A model generated the notes under the pieces. It was not told the origin of the DNA. It worked only from the letters and a program-made list of their open reading frames with translations, and made no database searches. The translations under genes were made by a program, and so were the position numbers. From contig NZ_PDZC01000011.1 in the NCBI RefSeq assembly GCF_002743375.1, positions 56,429 through 120,428 on the forward strand: 64,000 bases of DNA, given 5' to 3'. This DNA comes from Sporosarcina sp. P34 (GTDB taxonomy: Bacteria; Bacillota; Bacilli; Bacillales_A; Planococcaceae). Position 1 is the stretch's first letter. Each line of letters opens with the position of its first letter. Below are positions 60,670 through 64,000 of the stretch, one piece after another.

Positions 60670-61839
60670 ATGAGAAATAAAGAGATGCTGTTAATCCCTG
60701 GACCCACACCAGTAGTGGATTCAATTTATGATGCAATGGCGAGTGAGACATGGTCGCATACGGACCCGCGCTTTGTCAAAATCTATAAACATACTATTGA
60801 TCAGACGAGGGAAATTTTTAATACAGACGGCGAAGTATTTGTAGTCGCTGGTTCAGGCACGATCGGAATGGAAATGGCAATTGTTAATACGGTGGCAGAA
60901 GGGGAAAAACTTCTTGTCATTAGCCAAGGTTATTTCGGCGACCGCTTCATAAAATTGGGACAAGCATTCGGTATTCAAGTGGATGTATTGCAATCCGAAT
61001 GGGGTCACCAAGTCTCTCCTGAAGAAATTGACAAGAAATTATCTGAAGGTACGTATAAAGCGGTTACTGTGACACATGCAGATACTTCGACTGGAGTAAG
61101 GATTGATTTGGAAGCAGTTGTGCCGGTTATTAAGAAGCATGGCGCTCTTGTCATCGTAGACGGTGTTTGTGCAACTACTGCGATGGATGAGGATATGAGT
61201 AAAGAATACGGTGGGGCAGGCAACACAATTGATATCGTTTTGACTGGGTCACAGAAAGCCATTGGCGTTCCACCAGGCATTGCGCTTGTCGCGTTTAACC
61301 AGAAAGCTTTGGAAGCACGTGCGGCTATGGAGCGTGTGCAAGCTTACTATTGCGATATTTATAATTGGATTCCCATCATGCACGATCCTTCAAAATATTT
61401 CGCGACGCCTGCTGTAAACTTAGTGTATGCGCTTGAAGAAGGACTACGTATCGTATTAGAAGAAGGGCTAGACGCACGTATTCAACGCCATCAGGCATTT
61501 GGCCGTGCTGTTCGACAGAGTCTAGCAGTCTATGGTATGAAGGCGATTGCGTCAGAAGAAGTGGCGGCGCCCACATTGAGCTGTATTTTGTATCCTGAAG
61601 GTATTGATGACGGAAAGTTCCGGTCGGCTATGGCGGAGAAAGGCACGGTTCTATCCGGCTCACTCGCTCATTTGGCTGGAAAGGCGTTCCGTATCGGACA
61701 TATGGGGAATACAACAGCGGATATGCTGGAGAAAGCAGTTATGCAAATTGGTGAAACATTGAACGAGATGGGTCATAAAGTAGATATTTCTAAGGCACAA
61801 AATGTTTTTGCGAAAGAGGTTAATCAACTGATTGGCTAA
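60670..61839 (+). CDS. Class V aminotransferase (alanine/serine/ureidoglycine-glyoxylate type)
   Basis: A 389-residue PLP enzyme. The start LLIPGPTPVVDSIYDAM and SHTDPRFVKIYKHT are typical for the alanine-glyoxylate, serine-glyoxylate and ureidoglycine-glyoxylate aminotransferase group. VVAGSGTIGMEMAI forms the cofactor-phosphate pocket, DGVCATTAMD has the ring-binding Asp, and TGSQKAIGVPPG has the Schiff-base lysine (Lys196). It transfers an amino group to glyoxylate or a similar keto acid. Its position after isocitrate lyase suggests that it drains glyoxylate to glycine. The amino donor is not known, and PucG is a possible identity. The ATG follows AAGAGGAGGAATTAAAAG. It is separated from aceA by a terminator. 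Confidence 0.88.
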   Translation: MRNKEMLLIPGPTPVVDSIYDAMASETWSHTDPRFVKIYKHTIDQTREIFNTDGEVFVVAGSGTIGMEMAIVNTVAEGEKLLVISQGYFGDRFIKLGQAFGIQVDVLQSEWGHQVSPEEIDKKLSEGTYKAVTVTHADTSTGVRIDLEAVVPVIKKHGALVIVDGVCATTAMDEDMSKEYGGAGNTIDIVLTGSQKAIGVPPGIALVAFNQKALEARAAMERVQAYYCDIYNWIPIMHDPSKYFATPAVNLVYALEEGLRIVLEEGLDARIQRHQAFGRAVRQSLAVYGMKAIASEEVAAPTLSCILYPEGIDDGKFRSAMAEKGTVLSGSLAHLAGKAFRIGHMGNTTADMLEKAVMQIGETLNEMGHKVDISKAQNVFAKEVNQLIG

Positions 61840-61848
61840 TAAAATGAT

Positions 61849-61886
61849 CCGTTATGAGGAGCTTGCTTCTTATAACGGTTTTTTTG
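61849..61886 (+). terminator. Terminator after the aminotransferase gene
   Basis: CCGTTAT pairs with ATAACGG, with inner pairing, followed by seven T residues. Confidence 0.8.
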
Positions 61887-61975
61887 ATTGAGAAGTGGGG
61901 GAGGAGTTGGGTAGTGAACAATAATTTGGCTCCTAGCAGCGCAGAATCATCAGTCATGCAACGATAGCACTGTAT

Positions 61976-62007
61976 AAAAAAACCTCCCAGAATATTTCTA
62001 GGAGGTG
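61976..62007 (-). terminator. Terminator of the SLH amidase gene
   Basis: On the minus strand ACCTCC pairs with GGGAGGT, extended by TAGAAATATTCT pairing in part, then seven T residues, directly after the stop codon. Confidence 0.85.
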
Positions 62008-62014
62008 GTTGACA

Positions 62015-63688
62015 TTATTGCTTGCTGTAATATTGATACAGACCTGTGTAGATCGCGTCAGCATAAATATTCAAATACTGTTCACTTGTCAACTTCGCAA
62101 AATCCTGAGAATTTGTAATGAAGCCTAACTCCACAAGCACAGCAGCTACGTTATTATTTTTGATTACATAGAAACCTTTATTCTTTACACCACGATCAGA
62201 CATATTCGCCTTTTGCACAATATTCCGCTGGATGAATGAAGCCAAATCGCGACTTTCTGTTGCATTTACGTTGGAAGAAGAGTCATAGAAAACTTCCGCG
62301 CCTTTTGCAGCAAAACCTGCTGCGTTCACATGAATGGAAACGAATGTTTCTGCAAAATTCTTCTTGGCAAAATCGGTACGAGCTTGGAGCGAGTAATACG
62401 TATCATTGGAACGCGTCATTAACACTTTAGCACCAGCATTTTTTAACTTCGCTTCGACTTTCTTTGAAACGTTCAGTGTGATCGTTTTTTCGGATCGGCC
62501 ATTTTTACCTGCGCCCGGGTCATGTCCACCGTGACCAGCATCGATAACGATGATCCGATCTTTCAATGGATTACCTGTTTGATTCAACAATTTCAAATAC
62601 GTTTTGTGGACATAACCGGTTGTGCTACCAGTGCGAATCTTTGCCCAGTATCCAGAAATGGACAAGACTTCTACTTTCTGACCTGATTGAAGCTTACCGA
62701 CAGTAGGTGCACTGGAATTACCTGCAGAACGCATATTTAAATTATTTACAGTCACTTTACCCATTGTTTTCGCAACAGGTGTCGGTTTCGGTGTAGTAAC
62801 AGGCGGTGCTGTTGCTACTGGTGGATTCGGTTTCACTTCATTTAGATTAGTTGTCGTAAAGTATTCATGGATATAACCTTCCACACCGTTAATATTTACT
62901 TTCAACCAAATGCCTTGATTGCCTGTTACTTCTACTACTGTACCGTTAGGCAACACATGGATAATAGCAGAAGACTCAGAAGGTGCGCTACGGACATTCA
63001 ATGGATCTGTATCATCGCCAGTGGCTACGCGCACATACTTCACGCTTGACTGTTGGTCTGGCGTTTTAACAGTCAATGCGAACTGCTTATCCATCGCACG
63101 AGCAACGAATAATGCAAATTGTTTACGTGTTAATAAATTATTCGGTAAGAATTTCTTATTGTCGCCTTGTGTAATACCTGCATAATACAAACCATTGATC
63201 CGATCAGCGTATTTGTGATTTTTCACATCATCCATGCCCAAAGGTTTTTGGCTCGTTACTTTTTCGGATAAGTTAAACGCTACTGACATCGCGTAGGCCA
63301 TTTCATCGCGCTTAATTTCTTCGTTCGGTTTGAAATTGTTGGCGTCAGTATTAGGGAAATATCCTTTTTGAAGGGCAATGTTAGCAAACTTGTATTGTTC
63401 GCTAGTTGGCTTCAGTCCGTTAATTTCCATATTTTTTAACTGTGTATTTTGTGTACCAGTTGCCATGACGAGCATCTTCGCAACATGTGAACGTCGTAAG
63501 TTATCTTGAGGATTGAATTTAGGTGTTTGATTAATAATACCTTTTTCCGCTATGTAATGGACTTCTTTGAAATATTCACTGTTGGCGGGGACATCGGAAA
63601 ACTTGAAGCTTGCAAATGACTGAAGAGGTGAGAAAGCTAAGATAGTTAGTAGCAACAGACCGACTGTTGCCCATTTAAATTGTTTCAT
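62015..63688 (-). CDS. SLH-anchored N-acetylmuramoyl-L-alanine amidase
   Basis: A 557-residue exported wall hydrolase. A signal peptide ends at LQSFAS. Three SLH domains cover about 27-200 (FKFSDVPANSEYFKEVHYIAEKG split: FSDVPANSEYFKEV; GYFPNTDANNFKPNEEIKRDE; GITQGDNKKFLPNNLLTRKQ). Two SH3b domains follow (DPLNVRSAPSESSAIIHVLP and NNLNMRSAGNSSAPTVGKL), split by a Pro/Thr linker. An Amidase_3 domain from about residue 380 has the zinc ligands His in DAGHGGHDPG, Glu in NGRSEK and His in SIHVNA, and the catalytic Glu in LVELGFITN. It removes stem peptides from glycan strands. The ATG follows AAGGAGGATCTC. Confidence 0.94.
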   Translation of the reverse strand: MKQFKWATVGLLLLTILAFSPLQSFASFKFSDVPANSEYFKEVHYIAEKGIINQTPKFNPQDNLRRSHVAKMLVMATGTQNTQLKNMEINGLKPTSEQYKFANIALQKGYFPNTDANNFKPNEEIKRDEMAYAMSVAFNLSEKVTSQKPLGMDDVKNHKYADRINGLYYAGITQGDNKKFLPNNLLTRKQFALFVARAMDKQFALTVKTPDQQSSVKYVRVATGDDTDPLNVRSAPSESSAIIHVLPNGTVVEVTGNQGIWLKVNINGVEGYIHEYFTTTNLNEVKPNPPVATAPPVTTPKPTPVAKTMGKVTVNNLNMRSAGNSSAPTVGKLQSGQKVEVLSISGYWAKIRTGSTTGYVHKTYLKLLNQTGNPLKDRIIVIDAGHGGHDPGAGKNGRSEKTITLNVSKKVEAKLKNAGAKVLMTRSNDTYYSLQARTDFAKKNFAETFVSIHVNAAGFAAKGAEVFYDSSSNVNATESRDLASFIQRNIVQKANMSDRGVKNKGFYVIKNNNVAAVLVELGFITNSQDFAKLTSEQYLNIYADAIYTGLYQYYSKQ

Positions 63689-63841
63689 GAGATCCTCCTT
63701 AATATATAATGTATTACTAGACTCATAGGTTCATTTTACCAGTTATGAAAACTAATTACTAGATATTTTCGTCATGGTTCGTAAATTAGCAATAGTATAA
63801 TTATGATTCTTCATTACTACTTAAGGAAAGGTGGTACGGAA

Positions 63842-63958
63842 GTGGGAGATAGAGGTGAATTCAAAGAAAGAGGCTGGGACAAAACCCTCCTCGAATTGAA
63901 AAAGAACGGACCCATTGAAGTTTATGGAGTCCGTTCTTTTTTATATAAGATTTTTTAG
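63842..63958 (+). other. Conserved 'GAGGCTGGGACAAAAC' intergenic element with hairpin
   Basis: The phrase GAGGCTGGGACAAAAC is one I know as a frequent intergenic motif of Firmicutes. Here it is followed by a hairpin with a 10-bp stem (AAGAACGGAC with GTCCGTTCTT, about 63902-63940) and a T run, so it ends as a terminator. A 38-codon frame runs through it (GTG at 63842), reading ERGWDKTLLELKKNG; similar predicted peptides come from this element elsewhere and are probably not real proteins. The last 40 bases of the window are AT-rich and unassigned. Confidence 0.6.
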
Positions 63959-64000
63959 TTTTATGAAGAAAAAAAGGATACCTTCTGATAAAATTTAGTC

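Noticed and set aside
63842..63958. 38-codon frame through the GAGGCTGGGACAAAAC element as a protein gene
   Set aside because: It arises from a common intergenic element and its last part is the terminator stem.

Overview
The window reads as chromosomal DNA of a low-to-mid-GC, Gram-positive, spore-forming member of the Bacillales. The family Planococcaceae, and a Sporosarcina-like organism in particular, is the best guess; this is an inference from gene content and I could not run a search. The support is: strong AAAGGAGG-type ribosome binding sites with many TTG and GTG starts, a T-box leader, CodY-, CcpA-, WalR- and SigB-type sites, an Sda checkpoint gene, and seven proteins with S-layer-homology (SLH) domains. 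No rRNA, tRNA, CRISPR array, prophage or insertion sequence was seen.

Layout. 1-9.4 kb: the 3' end of an ABC-F ATPase gene, a CvfC-type gene, a chemoreceptor, a divergent LysR/YeiH pair and a MarR-MMPL efflux operon. 9.5-17.8 kb: a DAO-type oxidoreductase, a CitS/CitT-like two-component system with its CitMHS carrier, two small stress-type genes (DUF488, YdaT-like) and an amidase with a tiny overlapping partner gene. 18-29 kb: MgtE, a WalR-controlled LysM-3D protein, a TPR-GGDEF protein, a VanZ-like protein, the main S-layer protein gene, a GltB-like FMN protein, an NlpC/P60 hydrolase and a SigB-type YflT-like gene. 29.4-35.1 kb: a three-gene minus-strand operon of secreted/SLH proteins. 35.2-36.3 kb: a decayed island with a frameshifted lipoprotein gene, an SMR efflux remnant and a further scrap. 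36.3-47.4 kb: sda, then ilvD, a T-box, and ilvBNC-leuABCD. 47.6-58.2 kb: more SLH surface proteins, two related tandem-repeat islands, an O-antigen-ligase-like polymerase and a pyruvyltransferase. 58.3-64 kb: a LytTR regulator divergent from isocitrate lyase, a glyoxylate-type aminotransferase and an SLH amidase.

How the genes work together. The main theme is the cell surface. The S-layer protein and six other SLH proteins (VWA, glucosaminidase, phosphodiester glycosidase, amidase and two of unknown activity) should bind pyruvylated secondary cell-wall polymer. The window also carries a CsaB-type pyruvyltransferase and a polysaccharide polymerase that could help make or decorate such a polymer. 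The second theme is branched-chain amino acid synthesis under layered control: CodY-like and cre sites plus a SigA promoter lie before ilvD, and a T-box that I read as isoleucine-specific lies between ilvD and ilvB. The third is carbon use: a citrate-type carrier with a near-consensus cre site, and isocitrate lyase next to an aminotransferase that could turn glyoxylate into glycine.

Most worth a second look: the short sda gene with DnaA-like boxes; apparent near-cognate (ATC/ATA) start codons behind good ribosome binding sites; a perfect 17-bp inverted repeat over the marR promoter and ribosome binding site; a possible leader peptide before the S-layer gene; a fossil S-layer fragment sharing an exact 22-bp match; and the 42-bp tandem-repeat island with its relative between twin terminators. 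All family names come from reading motifs by eye.
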